From positions 1 through 45,493 of the forward strand of contig VGYC01000038.1 of NCBI GenBank assembly GCA_016873095.1: a stretch of 45,493 bases of DNA, in the 5' to 3' direction. Position 1 is the stretch's first letter, and each line of letters begins with the position of its first letter. Made by a program: the position numbers and the translations under genes. The DNA is from Planctomycetota bacterium (GTDB lineage Bacteria > Planctomycetota > Planctomycetia > Gemmatales > Gemmataceae). The notes beneath the pieces are model-generated. The model was not told the DNA's origin and did not search any database. It worked only from the letters and a program-made list of their open reading frames with translations. Positions 16,987 through 25,279 of the stretch are shown here, in pieces.

Positions 16987-18201
16987 ATGGAGCGCATGTG
17001 GCGCACGCACGATCTGAAGAATACCTACGACGTGGTCATCGTCGGCGGCGGCGTTCATGGCCTGGCTATCGCCTACTATCTCGGCAAGCGCGGCATGAAG
17101 CGCATCGCCATCCTCGACAAGGGCTATCTCGGAGGCGGCGCCAGCGGCCGCAACACCGCCATCATCCGCTCCAATTACCGCACGGCCCAGGGCGTCGCCT
17201 TCTACGACGAAAGCGTCAAGCTCTACGAGAACCTGTCTCTCGACCTGGATTACAACCTGATGTTCTCGCAGCAGGGACATCTCACGCTGGCCCACACCGA
17301 TCGCGGCGTGACCACGCTGCGCGAACGGGCCGAGACGAATCGTCTGCTCGGCGTCAACAGCCGGCTCATCACACCAAAGGAAGTCGCCGAAATGGTCCCC
17401 GGCATGGACGTGAGCGCGTCGGCACATCAGCCGATTCTTGCCGGCCTCTATCATCCGCCAGGCGGCATCATCCGCCATGACGCCGTCGTCTGGGGCTATG
17501 CCCGCGGAGTGGACCGCATGGGCATCGAGATCCATCCGCAGACCGAGGTGACGGCCATCAAGACGACGTCTACCGCGGGCAACTCCGGCCGCCGCAAGGT
17601 TGACGGGGTCCTCACCAGTCGTGGCACGATATCGGCGCCGGTCGTCGTCAATGCTACGGCCGGCTGGTGCTCGATCATCGCCAACATGGTCGGTATCGAT
17701 CTGCCCATCGTCACGCATCCGCTGCAGGCGCTGGTCACCGAGCGGTTGAAACCGTTCCTGCACCACGTCATCGTCTCGGCCACGCTGCACGTTTACATCA
17801 ACCAGAGCGATCGCGGCGAGGTGGTCATCGGCGAGGAGATCGACCCTTATCCGAGCTACCGGCTGACATCGACATTTCGCTTTCTCGAGAACGCCGCGGC
17901 GCACACGCTCGAATTGTTCCCGTGCCTGGCGCGCGTCAAGGTATTGCGGCAATGGGCCGGGCTGTGCGACATGCCGCCGGACTTCGCGCCGATCATGGGG
18001 ACGGTGGACGAGGTGGAAGGCTTCATTCTCGACGTGGGCTGGGGAACCTACGGCTTCAAGGCCGCCCCAGCCGCCGGCCATCGCATTGCCGAGCTGATCG
18101 CCACCGGCAAGACGCCACCGGTCTTGCAGCCGTTCGCGCTGTCGCGTTTCGCCAACATGGAACCCGTGGGCGAGAAGGCGGCAGCGGCCGTGTCGCATTG
18201 A
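16987..18201 (+). CDS. soxB: sarcosine oxidase beta subunit-like FAD-dependent oxidoreductase
   Basis: This 404-residue protein has an N-terminal dinucleotide-binding motif YDVVIVGGGVHGLAIAYYLG, the GGGASGRNTAIIRSNYRT segment typical of the beta subunit of heterotetrameric sarcosine oxidase, and a GGIIRHDAVVWGYARG region whose His164 lies where the FMN-linked histidine is found in that family. The C-terminal half has LQALVTERLKPF, GEEIDPYPSY, QWAGLCDMPPDFAPIMG and WGTYGFKAAPAAGHRIAELI. The subunit binds FAD and oxidises an N-methyl amino acid or a similar amine to give H2O2. GGAGA six bases before ATG 16987 supports the start. The partner subunits alpha and gamma are encoded 18 kb away at 36391-40079. 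Confidence 0.85.
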   Translation: MERMWRTHDLKNTYDVVIVGGGVHGLAIAYYLGKRGMKRIAILDKGYLGGGASGRNTAIIRSNYRTAQGVAFYDESVKLYENLSLDLDYNLMFSQQGHLTLAHTDRGVTTLRERAETNRLLGVNSRLITPKEVAEMVPGMDVSASAHQPILAGLYHPPGGIIRHDAVVWGYARGVDRMGIEIHPQTEVTAIKTTSTAGNSGRRKVDGVLTSRGTISAPVVVNATAGWCSIIANMVGIDLPIVTHPLQALVTERLKPFLHHVIVSATLHVYINQSDRGEVVIGEEIDPYPSYRLTSTFRFLENAAAHTLELFPCLARVKVLRQWAGLCDMPPDFAPIMGTVDEVEGFILDVGWGTYGFKAAPAAGHRIAELIATGKTPPVLQPFALSRFANMEPVGEKAAAAVSH

Positions 18202-18293
18202 ACCCGTGGATCCGCGTTACCTGTACTTGCCTGGATGAACGGCGCCGGTCAATAATTGAGTCGGACACGCTCGCGTACTTGTGGATGGCGGTC

Positions 18294-18932
18294 ATGCGTT
18301 ACCGAGTGAAAGAGATTTTCTACACCCTGCAAGGCGAGGGAGCGAACACCGGCAAGCCGGCCGTGTTTTGCCGGTTCGCGGACTGCAACCTGTGGTCGGG
18401 CAAGGAAGCGGACCGAGCCAGCGCGATTTGCCGGTTCTGCGACACCGATTTTGTCGGCATTGACGGCGCGGGCGGTGGCGCATTTGCGGAACCAGACGAT
18501 CTCGCGAATGCCGTCGCCGGTTGCTGGCCATCGGGATCGGGCGACGGCCAGCGCATGGTCGTGTTCACCGGCGGCGAGCCGTTGCTGCAGCTTGACGAAG
18601 CGCTGGTCAAGGCCATGCATGCGCGACACTTCACGGTGGCCATCGAGACGAACGGCACGTGCCAGCCGCCGCCCGGCATCGACTGGATCTGCGTCAGCCC
18701 GAAGGCCGGCGCGCGGCTGGCGCTGCGCGTGGGAGATGAATTGAAGCTGGTGTTTCCGCAGGAGGGGGCCGTGCCGGCGGAATTCGAGGGGCTGGCGTTC
18801 CGGCACTTCTTCTTGCAGCCGCGCGACGGGCCAGAGCGCGAACGCCACACGCAACTTGCCGTTCGTTATTGCCTCGAACACCCGCGCTGGCGCTTGAGCC
18901 TCCAGACCCAGAAGTACCTGGGCATTCCGTAG
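18294..18932 (+). CDS. queE: 7-carboxy-7-deazaguanine synthase
   Basis: This 212-residue protein is a radical SAM enzyme of queuosine/7-deazapurine synthesis that turns 6-carboxytetrahydropterin into 7-carboxy-7-deazaguanine. It starts MRYRVKEIFYTLQGEGANTG, characteristic of QueE, and carries the QueE-specific cluster pattern C-x14-C-x2-C (Cys31, Cys46, Cys49), with the last cysteine followed by DTDFVG. Further blocks are VVFTGGEPLLQLDEAL, FTVAIETNGTCQPPPGIDWI and CVSPKAG. ATG 18294 begins the conserved part; an in-frame ATG at 18285 would add three residues. No queC, queD or queF is in the window. rpsB follows 191 bases later. Confidence 0.93.
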   Translation: MRYRVKEIFYTLQGEGANTGKPAVFCRFADCNLWSGKEADRASAICRFCDTDFVGIDGAGGGAFAEPDDLANAVAGCWPSGSGDGQRMVVFTGGEPLLQLDEALVKAMHARHFTVAIETNGTCQPPPGIDWICVSPKAGARLALRVGDELKLVFPQEGAVPAEFEGLAFRHFFLQPRDGPERERHTQLAVRYCLEHPRWRLSLQTQKYLGIP

Positions 18933-19123
18933 CGCCTGGGGCCTGAATGCGTCAGCACGCGCGACTGGTCAACTGGTTGGCCGGTTGGCTGGTTGGCCGG
19001 TTTGCAAGAACTGCTGGACATTCCCGACGGCTGATTCCTACAATGGTCTTTTGGTTCTCGCGGTCGCGCGGTGCGGCGCGAACGCGCAACGTAAATGGCG
19101 AATATCGTGCGGGAGGATGTTGC

Positions 19124-19942
19124 GTGGCGATTGTTCAGGTGCAGGACTTGATCGAAGCGGGCGTTCACTTCGGGCATCGGGCCAGTCGCTGGAACCCGAA
19201 GATGCGGCCATTCATTTATGGCAAGCGCAACCTCATCCACATCATCGATCTGCGTGAAACGGTTCGCGGCCTGCTGCGGGCCTACCGTTTCCTGGCCCAG
19301 CTTTCCAGCCGCGGCAGCCTCGTCCTGTTCGTCGGCACCAAGCGGCAGGCCAAGGAAGCCATCGAGCGCGAGGCCAAACGCTGCAAGATGCCCTACGTCA
19401 ATGAGCGCTGGCTGGGAGGCACCTTGACCAACTACCGCACCATCCGCGACCGCCTCAAGCGGCTGCACGAACTGGAGGCGTTGTGGCTGCCCGCCGGCGA
19501 GAAGCCGGACAAGATGGACATGACCGCGTACATGCAGACCATGCTCAATGAGTCCGGCAAGCTGGACTTTGCGAGGTCGCCGGAGTCGGCCGCCATCCGC
19601 GGCTACAGCAAGAAGATGGTGGCCCAGCTCAATCGCGAGCTTTCCAAGATCACCCGCAACCTCCAGGGCATTCGCGAGATGAACCGCCAGCCGGACGCCC
19701 TGGTCGTGGTCGATCCGCACCGTGAGGATATTGCCGTCAAGGAAGCGCAGCGCATGGGCGTGACCACGGTGGCCCTGATCGACACCGACAGCGATCCTGA
19801 TAAGGTCGATCTGCCGATTCCCGGCAACGACGACAGCATTCGTTCCATCGAATTGATGCTGGCCAAGCTGTCGGATGCCGTGCTGGAAGGCCGCGCCTCG
19901 CTGCCTCCCGAGCAAGCCAGCCCGCGCGGCCGCGCCGGGTAG
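19124..19942 (+). CDS. rpsB: 30S ribosomal protein S2
   Basis: This 272-residue protein of the small ribosomal subunit has the conserved blocks [71 protein letters not shown] and [20 protein letters not shown] strong GGGAGGA stands six bases before the GTG start at 19124. Compared with E. coli S2, the region between KRLHELE and QGIREM is longer by roughly 35 residues ([20 protein letters not shown] and neighbours), an expansion I think is shared by relatives. It forms the usual rpsB-tsf pair, but the two genes are separated by 220 bases that carry a palindromic repeat. Confidence 0.95.
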   Translation: MAIVQVQDLIEAGVHFGHRASRWNPKMRPFIYGKRNLIHIIDLRETVRGLLRAYRFLAQLSSRGSLVLFVGTKRQAKEAIEREAKRCKMPYVNERWLGGTLTNYRTIRDRLKRLHELEALWLPAGEKPDKMDMTAYMQTMLNESGKLDFARSPESAAIRGYSKKMVAQLNRELSKITRNLQGIREMNRQPDALVVVDPHREDIAVKEAQRMGVTTVALIDTDSDPDKVDLPIPGNDDSIRSIELMLAKLSDAVLEGRASLPPEQASPRGRAG

Positions 19943-19961
19943 GCTTGCGAACGCGCACTGG

Positions 19962-20033
19962 GTAGTGGAATTCGCAAGAATTCCGAGAATGGTGCCGCAG
20001 GCAAGAAGTCGGAATTCTTGCGAATTCCGCTAC
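19962..20033. repeat. 72-bp palindromic element between rpsB and tsf
   Basis: Two 25-base arms at 19962-19986 and 20009-20033 are reverse complements at 24 of 25 positions, around a 22-base loop. Each arm contains GGAATTCGCAAGAATTCC, itself nearly palindromic. The AT-richer arms differ from the GC-rich neighbouring genes and from the other repeat family in this window. It may be a miniature mobile or REP-like element, or a processing/attenuation hairpin inside the rpsB-tsf operon. No T-run follows. Confidence 0.8.
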
Positions 20034-20162
20034 GGCTGGCGAGTCGCATGCCTGGCGAACCCGTAAGTCAACTCGCTTGTCGTTTCTTCGTGCCGCGTTA
20101 TTTCGATATTTCAACGGAACCCCATCCGCTCAGGCAGAGCGGGCTACATTGTGAGGATTGCC

Positions 20163-20996
20163 ATGAGCATTGCCGCCAACGACGTCAAGACGCTTCGCGA
20201 ACGCACCAACGCGCCCTTCATGGATTGCAAGGCCGCACTCACCGACGCCGGCGGCGACATGGAAAAAGCCATCGAGATCCTGCGCAAGAAGAATGCCAGC
20301 ATTCAAGCCAAGAAGGGTGAGCGTGAAATCGCCGAGGGACGCATCGGCGTCTTCATCGACCCGGCCAAGAAGATCGGCGCTATCCTGGAAATGCGCTGCG
20401 AGAGCGCCCCCGTCGCCAAAAACGACATGTTCATCAAGCTGACCGACGACCTGGTCCGGCAAGTCGCCCTCAAGGAGCCGGCCAGCGTCGAGGCACTAAT
20501 CGCCCAGCCGTTCATCGACGACGCCAAGAAGACGGTGCACGACCGCATCGGCGATGTCATCGGCCTGATCCGCGAGAACATGAAGCCGCATCGCTTCATC
20601 CGGCTCACCGGCCTGCTCGGCGCCTACATTCATCACGACGGCTCGGTCGGCGTGTTGCTGCAAGTTGAGGGGGACAAGGCCGAGGCGCAACTGCTGCGCG
20701 ACGTGTGCATGCACGTGACGGCCAAGAACCCGGCCGCCGGCCGCCGCGAGGAGGTCGATGCCGCCATGCTCGAAAAGGAGAAGGAGATCGCTCGCGCGCA
20801 GGCCGCCGCCACCGGCAAGCCAGCCAACATCGTCGAGAAGATCGTCGAGGGCAAGATGAAGACCTGGTTCGCCGAGAACGTTCTCGTCGAGCAACCCTTC
20901 GTCAAGGACGACTCGAAGACCGTCGGCGACCTTCTCAAGTCGGCCAACGTCAAGCTGGTTCGTTTCGTACGCTACAAGGTCGGCGAGTTGACGTAA
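20163..20996 (+). CDS. tsf: translation elongation factor Ts
   Basis: This 277-residue protein recycles EF-Tu-GDP to EF-Tu-GTP. The N-terminal UBA-like helix motif NDVKTLRERTNAPFMDCKAAL is clear, followed by DAGGDMEKAIEILRKK and the core with GAYIHHDGSVGVLLQVEGD and VCMHVTAKNP. The C-terminus has AENVLVEQPFVKDDSKTVGDLL. GAGGAT precedes ATG 20163, and an in-frame GTG at 20151 is an alternative. Its length and order after rpsB are standard. Confidence 0.95.
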   Translation: MSIAANDVKTLRERTNAPFMDCKAALTDAGGDMEKAIEILRKKNASIQAKKGEREIAEGRIGVFIDPAKKIGAILEMRCESAPVAKNDMFIKLTDDLVRQVALKEPASVEALIAQPFIDDAKKTVHDRIGDVIGLIRENMKPHRFIRLTGLLGAYIHHDGSVGVLLQVEGDKAEAQLLRDVCMHVTAKNPAAGRREEVDAAMLEKEKEIARAQAAATGKPANIVEKIVEGKMKTWFAENVLVEQPFVKDDSKTVGDLLKSANVKLVRFVRYKVGELT

Positions 20997-21101
20997 AGGT
21001 TGACCGAGCCGTTCGCGCGCTACCCAACTGCGTGCCTCATCGTTGCGAGAGAATCGCCGTTCGGCGTCGCTCCTGCCGTCGGCCCTCGACGGAGAATCTC
21101 G

Positions 21102-21665
21102 ATGAAGCAGCGCATCCTGTCGGCCTTGTGCGCGGCGATGTTGCTGGTCGGCGTCTTGTCCGCCGGCGAAGCCCTTAGGTCCGGCCCGCAGGTCGGCAGC
21201 AGCAAGATCCCGGCCTTCAACCCGCTCAATTGCACTGGCGCACACGAAGGAAAGAGGACCTGCCTGGTCCGCTTGAATGGCGGGAATCCGGTGGCCATGA
21301 TCTTCGCCCGAGACGTCAGCGCACCGTTGACGCGCCTGATCAAGATGATCGACGAGGCTACCGCTCGAAACTCGAAAGCACGCATGGGCAGCTTCGTGGT
21401 CTTTCTGAGCGACACGATTGGCAGCAAGCAACTCAAGGAACTGGCGACAAGAGAACGGCTCAGGCATTGCGTGCTGAGCCTTCATGCCCCCGACGGTCCC
21501 AAGGGCTATGGCCTCGCCAGGGAGGCGGACGTCACCGTCGTGCCTTACCGCAACCGCCACGTCATGGCCAACCACGCCTTCCGCAAGGGTGAGCTGAACG
21601 ACGCGGCCATCAGCAAGATCCTGGCCGACGTGCCCAAGATTCTCCCCAAGGCGAAAGCCAGATAG
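21102..21665 (+). CDS. exported thioredoxin-like protein lacking the CXXC motif
   Basis: This 187-residue protein has a signal peptide (MKQRILSALCAAMLLVGVLSAGEA) and a thioredoxin-like pattern: a beta strand after KIPAFNPLNCTGAHEGKRT, then PVAMIFARDVSAPLTRLIKMID, SFVVFLSDTIGSKQLKEL and EADVTVVPYRNRHVMANHAF. The usual redox motif is not present; a C-L-V-R segment stands near it. This looks like a planctomycete-specific exported family of unknown role. GGAGA lies just upstream of ATG 21102. It lies 105 bases after tsf and only 9 bases before the methyltransferase, so the latter two may share a transcript. Confidence 0.62.
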   Translation: MKQRILSALCAAMLLVGVLSAGEALRSGPQVGSSKIPAFNPLNCTGAHEGKRTCLVRLNGGNPVAMIFARDVSAPLTRLIKMIDEATARNSKARMGSFVVFLSDTIGSKQLKELATRERLRHCVLSLHAPDGPKGYGLAREADVTVVPYRNRHVMANHAFRKGELNDAAISKILADVPKILPKAKAR

Positions 21666-21674
21666 CCGGGCACC

Positions 21675-22430
21675 ATGGAGATGTTGCGGATCAGCGAGCG
21701 TGACATTCGCCGGCACGCGCCCTCGACCGCGCTGTCGGCCTGCTGGCGCCAGTGGCGTGCGGAGCGACGTCTGGCACGGGGCGGCGTCCACTTTCGCGGC
21801 ACCGATTGCCAGGCCATCGCCGACGCTTACGCCGCCATGTCGGACCAGGATTTCGACGCCATCAATGCCCGTCAGGACTGGGCCAACTGGCGGACCATCC
21901 CGCGGGCCATGTCAACGCACGTGCCTGATCGGCCGCTGCGCGTCATCGACCTCGGTTGTGGCGCCGGCAGTTCCACGCGCGTGCTGGCCTTCTACTGCCC
22001 CGCCGGCTCGCGGATCACCGGCTACGAATTGGTTCCGGCGCTGCTTGACGTCGCGTGCCGACGGGCCTACCGGCATCGCGATGGTCGGCCTGCCGATGTC
22101 GCGTTCGTCTGCCAGCCCGTCACCGACGAACTGCGTGCCCGCGACGGTGGCCGGCTGCCGGACGGCAGCGTGGATCTTGCCAAGGCCAGCGGCATCGTCG
22201 GCCATCACCTGAGCGCCCAATCGGTACAGCCGCTGATCGGTGAGCTGCGCCGGGTCATCTTGCCGGATGGCATTGCCATGCTCGACGTCGGTCCGGAATT
22301 GCCGGCCGACGTGTTGACCCCCCTTCTGGCCGGGCACGGCTTTACCCACCTTGGCAGCAAGAAGAGCTGGTTCCTCGACCCGACGGCGCAGCTGATTTTT
22401 TGCCGGCAGTCAACCACCGGCACGGCCTGA
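21675..22430 (+). CDS. SAM-dependent methyltransferase
   Basis: This 251-residue protein has the class I methyltransferase motif LRVIDLGCGAGSSTRVLAFY, the acidic residue of the next strand in ITGYELVPALLDVACRRAYR, then FVCQPVTDELRARDGGRLPD and SVDLAKASGIVGHHL. These fit a Rossmann-fold methyltransferase. The C-terminal part (RRVILPDGIAMLDVGPEL, LLAGHGFTHLGSKKSWF) matches the end of such domains. The substrate is unknown; nothing nearby points to a specific pathway. Two in-frame ATGs at 21675 and 21681 are possible starts. Confidence 0.75.
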   Translation: MEMLRISERDIRRHAPSTALSACWRQWRAERRLARGGVHFRGTDCQAIADAYAAMSDQDFDAINARQDWANWRTIPRAMSTHVPDRPLRVIDLGCGAGSSTRVLAFYCPAGSRITGYELVPALLDVACRRAYRHRDGRPADVAFVCQPVTDELRARDGGRLPDGSVDLAKASGIVGHHLSAQSVQPLIGELRRVILPDGIAMLDVGPELPADVLTPLLAGHGFTHLGSKKSWFLDPTAQLIFCRQSTTGTA

Positions 22431-22498
22431 TTCTTTGACACAGCGTTGATCGCAACCTACACTTGCGCGGTGTCCTAGTACCCAGATGGGAGATCCTC

Positions 22499-22606
22499 AT
22501 GCCTCTGCAACTGCTGTGCGCCCTGGTGGGAATGATGCTGGTCCTGGGAGTGTACTTCTGGTTCGTCCGCAAGCCGGAACAGACGAAGCAACCAGACCAA
22601 CCGTAG
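22499..22606 (+). CDS. small membrane peptide, 35 residues
   Basis: ATG at 22499 is preceded at six bases by a good ribosome binding site GGGAG (22488-22492). The product MPLQLLCALVGMMLVLGVYF continues as WFVRK and ends in a polar tail rich in Gln and Pro. This is one transmembrane helix with a short cytoplasmic tail. No known family is recognised. The strong binding site and lone helix make it a good candidate small gene that ordinary callers would miss. It is followed by a double hairpin at 22625-22661. Confidence 0.6.
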   Translation: MPLQLLCALVGMMLVLGVYFWFVRKPEQTKQPDQP

Positions 22607-22624
22607 AATGTGAGGGAGGCAGTC

Positions 22625-22661
22625 GGGACGGCGGTTCCCAGTTCGGGAATAGATCCGTCCC
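22625..22661. terminator. nested hairpin between small peptide gene and cysteine desulfurase gene
   Basis: GGGACGG (22625-22631) pairs with CCGTCCC (22655-22661), and inside this TTCCC (22635-22639) pairs with GGGAA (22645-22649) around AGTTC. The stem is long and GC-rich, but no T-run follows on the plus strand, so it is only a possible terminator or a leader structure for the downstream gene at 22687. Confidence 0.45.
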
Positions 22662-22686
22662 TCTGTCGTGAACTCCCGAGCATTTA

Positions 22687-23802
22687 ATGGACCTTATCTA
22701 TCTGGACCATGGCGCCACCACGCTGCTGCTGCCGGAAGTGTGGGAGGCCATGCGCCCATTTCACTTCCAGCGCTCCGGCAATCCCGCCAGCAGCCACCAC
22801 GCCGGCCGCAGCGCTCGCCGGGCCCTCGAAGACGCTCGTGAGCGCATCGCGCAGCGCCTTGACGCCCAGCCGGACGAGGTCCTCTTCACCAGCGGCGCCA
22901 CCGAGGCGAACAACCTCGCCATTTTCGGTCTCGCCGGCCAACCTCCCAACCGCATCGTTGCCAGCTCGATCGAGCATCCATGTGTGAGCGAGCCGGTTCG
23001 CCAGTGCGCCGCTGCCGGCTTCGAGGTCCAGTGGCTGCCGGTGACAGCCGATGGTCTTGTGCCGGCGGATGCCCTGCGAAATGTCGCATGCGGGCTTGCC
23101 TGCGTGATGCTCGCCAATCACGAAACCGGGGCCGTGCAACCGGTGACCGAACTGGCGGCCAGCGTGGCCGGGCGGGCGGCTTTTCATTGTGACGCGGCAG
23201 CGGCCGTCGGCAAGCTGCCCGTATCTTTTCGGCGGCTGGGCGTCACCGCCCTGACACTGAGCGCTCACAAGTTTCACGGACCCAAGGGTATCGGTGCTCT
23301 TGTGCTCCGCCGTGGCGTGCGCTTGCAGCCACGGCTGTTCGGCGGCCATCAGCAGTATGGGCTGCGCCCGGGCACCGAACCCGTCCCTCTGGCCGTCGGC
23401 ATGGCGACTGCCCTCGAACTGGCCTGTGCCCAGCTTGCCGAGCGGCATGAGAAGGTTGTGAGCCTGCGGAATCACTTTCTCGAGATCGTTCGCCGGGCGG
23501 CGCCGATCGTGGTCAATGGGCCCGAAGACGGCGGCGTGCCGCACACGCTGAACGTGTCGTTTCCCGGCTGCCGCGCCGATATGCTGCTCATGACGCTCGA
23601 CCTGGCGGGTGTGGCCTGCGCCACCGGTTCGGCGTGCTCGAGCGGTTCGCTGCTGCCGTCGCCCGTCCTCAAGGCGATGGGTGTGGCCGATGACGCACTG
23701 CGCTCCGCCCTGCGCTTCACCTTCAGTTTCGTGCTCACGCAGGCCGAGGTGGCGGAAGCGGCACGGCGCGTGGTTGACGTGGTGACAAAGCTGCGGCGCT
23801 AA
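22687..23802 (+). CDS. cysteine desulfurase, NifS/IscS family
   Basis: This 371-residue PLP enzyme takes sulfur from cysteine for Fe-S clusters or thio-modified molecules. Key elements: IYLDHGATTLLLPEV at the N-terminus, FTSGATEANNLAIFG, a conserved His97 in SSIEHPCV, ANHETGAVQPV, the PLP lysine K195 in LSAHKFHGPKG, and the sulfur-carrying Cys317 in ATGSACSSGS. The C-terminal RFTFSF is shorter than the R-F-S-x-G-x-x-T of IscS. It is without isc/suf partners here, so its role may be general or tied to tRNA thiolation. In organisms with selenoproteins such enzymes can also feed selenide supply, but nothing here shows this. Confidence 0.9.
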   Translation: MDLIYLDHGATTLLLPEVWEAMRPFHFQRSGNPASSHHAGRSARRALEDARERIAQRLDAQPDEVLFTSGATEANNLAIFGLAGQPPNRIVASSIEHPCVSEPVRQCAAAGFEVQWLPVTADGLVPADALRNVACGLACVMLANHETGAVQPVTELAASVAGRAAFHCDAAAAVGKLPVSFRRLGVTALTLSAHKFHGPKGIGALVLRRGVRLQPRLFGGHQQYGLRPGTEPVPLAVGMATALELACAQLAERHEKVVSLRNHFLEIVRRAAPIVVNGPEDGGVPHTLNVSFPGCRADMLLMTLDLAGVACATGSACSSGSLLPSPVLKAMGVADDALRSALRFTFSFVLTQAEVAEAARRVVDVVTKLRR

Positions 23803-23812
23803 TTGATCGCAA

Positions 23813-23897
23813 GGGAGGGCGAGGCTCCTGCCGAGCCGTGGAGTTACAAGCACGCGGGTTCACGGCTCGGCAGGAGCCTCGCCCGCCTCGCCCTCCC
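23813..23897. repeat. dispersed palindromic repeat, copy 1
   Basis: Left arm from 23813 and right arm up to 23897 are complementary over about 28 bases, with an extra gcctcg in the right arm. Core words are GGGAGGGCGAGGCTCC and GGAGCCTCGCCC. It lies in the gap between the cysteine desulfurase and the peptidase C26 gene. The same element recurs at 24666, 36305, 39256 and 41503. Confidence 0.88.
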
Positions 23898-23936
23898 GAC
23901 CATCGACCATTGTCTGACCGCAAGCGCGAGGACAGC

Positions 23937-24638
23937 ATGGCTCCCGTGATCGGCATCACGACGTATCCGAGTAACGAGGATGGCTCGTTCACCTTGCCGG
24001 CGTTATACGTAGCGGCGGTGCGCCGGGCCGGCGGCCTGGCCCTGCTGATTCCGCCCGGCGAACCTCGGCTTGACGCGCTTCTTGACCGACTCGACGGCGT
24101 GCTGCTGACGGGGGGCGGCGACCTGGATCCGGCTCTCTATGGCGGCCAGCACCATGATACGATTTACAATGTGAGCGCCGAGCGCGACGCGTCCGAGATC
24201 GCCTTGGTGCGCTCCTGGTTGCCGCGCCGCAAACCGCTCCTGGGCGTGTGCCGCGGCTGCCAGGTCGTCAATGTCGCTCTGGGCGGGACGCTCATCGAGC
24301 ATCTGCCGGACGTGGTGGGCGATGAGGTGCTGCATCGCCTGCCGCCGCGCCGGCCAGGACCTCATGACATTCGCCTCGGAGCGGACTCGGCCCTGGCCGG
24401 CGTGATCGGCCAGACGACTTTCCCGGCCGCGTCCTGGCATCACCAGGCAATCCGGCAACCGGCGCCGACACTGCGGCCCGTCGCCTGGGCGCCGGACGGC
24501 GTCATCGAAGGTGTCGAGATGCCGGACCATCCCTGGCTGCTCGCCGTGCAATGGCACCCGGAACTCACTGCCGAGGTGGATCTGTTACAGCAGCGCTTGT
24601 TCACCGCACTGGTCCAGGCCGCCCGCCAAATGGCATGA
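23937..24638 (+). CDS. gamma-glutamyl-gamma-aminobutyrate hydrolase-like (peptidase C26)
   Basis: This 233-residue class I glutamine amidotransferase-like hydrolase belongs to the PuuD/peptidase C26 family, which removes gamma-glutamyl groups, for example in putrescine breakdown. The catalytic triad is visible: Cys105 in LLGVCRGCQVVNV, and His207 and Glu209 in VQWHPE. Other blocks are MAPVIGITTYP, DGVLLTGGGDLDPALYGG, TLIEHLPDVVG, ASWHHQAI and DGVIEGVEMP. GAGGA just before ATG 23937 fixes the start; the frame upstream runs through the palindromic repeat. No other polyamine genes are nearby, so the substrate is not established. Confidence 0.85.
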   Translation: MAPVIGITTYPSNEDGSFTLPALYVAAVRRAGGLALLIPPGEPRLDALLDRLDGVLLTGGGDLDPALYGGQHHDTIYNVSAERDASEIALVRSWLPRRKPLLGVCRGCQVVNVALGGTLIEHLPDVVGDEVLHRLPPRRPGPHDIRLGADSALAGVIGQTTFPAASWHHQAIRQPAPTLRPVAWAPDGVIEGVEMPDHPWLLAVQWHPELTAEVDLLQQRLFTALVQAARQMA

Positions 24639-24955
24639 GTCGCTGAGCGCACATGGTCGAATCTCGGGAGGGCGAGGCGGCGAGGCTCCTGCTGAGCTGT
24701 AAAACCGCTTGTTCATAGTTGATCCACGGCTTGGCAGGAGTCTCGCGCTCCCTTTTCAGTCGTAATTCTTGCGATGAATCTTCACCAAGCCAGCGCGGGA
24801 AAGATCATCTCGAGGACCGTCGCGGCGTAGAGGTGCCGGAGCGTTTATTCGGCCTGTTTCCGATCCTCCACAGATTTGATCCGCGAGGTATTCGTCCTGA
24901 CTTGTTCAGCCACGCCGATGCGCGACGCTCGCGCTACCAGCAATTGTATGGCAAT
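24639..24955. other. 317-base gap without a gene
   Basis: Between the peptidase C26 gene and the end of the reverse-strand Tudor-like gene this stretch holds palindromic repeat copy 2. From 24753 to 24955 I see no reading frame with protein-like sequence, no strong hairpin and no promoter-like signal that I can support. Confidence 0.5.
24666..24752. repeat. dispersed palindromic repeat, copy 2 (diverged)
   Basis: The left part begins GGGAGGGCGAGG and contains a duplicated GGCGAGG, then CTCCTGCTGAGCTG. The right part is GGCTTGGCAGGAGTCTCG and ends CGCTCCC. Several mismatches compared with the copy at 39256 show an older copy. It occupies part of the 24639-24955 gap. Confidence 0.75.
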
Positions 24956-25279
24956 CTAGAGTCTCTCAACCCGGACCATGCTGATGGTGGACCATTCTTC
25001 GTCGCCATCATCATACTTGATGTGGATCCTTGCACCGTCTTGCTCATCGACTTCCCCAGGGAAATAGGCCGGACCACCCTTGTAGCGGCCAAAGACCCGG
25101 GAGCCTGCCTTGATGTCCAGGGGCGCAATTTGCTTGGCGGTTACCAGAGCCTGGTCGCCGTCGTCGAACAGTACATGGTACTTGTCTCCCTCCTGCAGCC
25201 TGATCACTGCGGGATAGAAAAAAACCTCGGGATACCACTGAGCCAGGATCCTTTGACCGACCGACCAGGTCGCAGCCAT
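24956..25279 (-). CDS. Tudor/Agenet-like small protein
   Basis: This 107-residue protein carries two similar beta-barrel-like halves: MAATWSVGQRILAQWYPEVF with FYPAVIRLQEGDKYHVLFDD, and AGSRVFGRYKGGPAYFPGEV with DEQDGARIHIKYDDGDEEW. The pattern (V-x-A-x-W/Y, short strand, F/Y-P-x-x-V, Y-x-V-x-F/Y-D-D-G-D) is that of Tudor, Agenet or DUF4537-type barrels, which bind modified peptides or nucleic acid partners in eukaryotes. A role in bacteria is not known. GGAGG seven bases before ATG 25279 supports the start; an open frame upstream to 25447 looks non-coding. Confidence 0.65.
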   Translation of the reverse strand: MAATWSVGQRILAQWYPEVFFYPAVIRLQEGDKYHVLFDDGDQALVTAKQIAPLDIKAGSRVFGRYKGGPAYFPGEVDEQDGARIHIKYDDGDEEWSTISMVRVERL

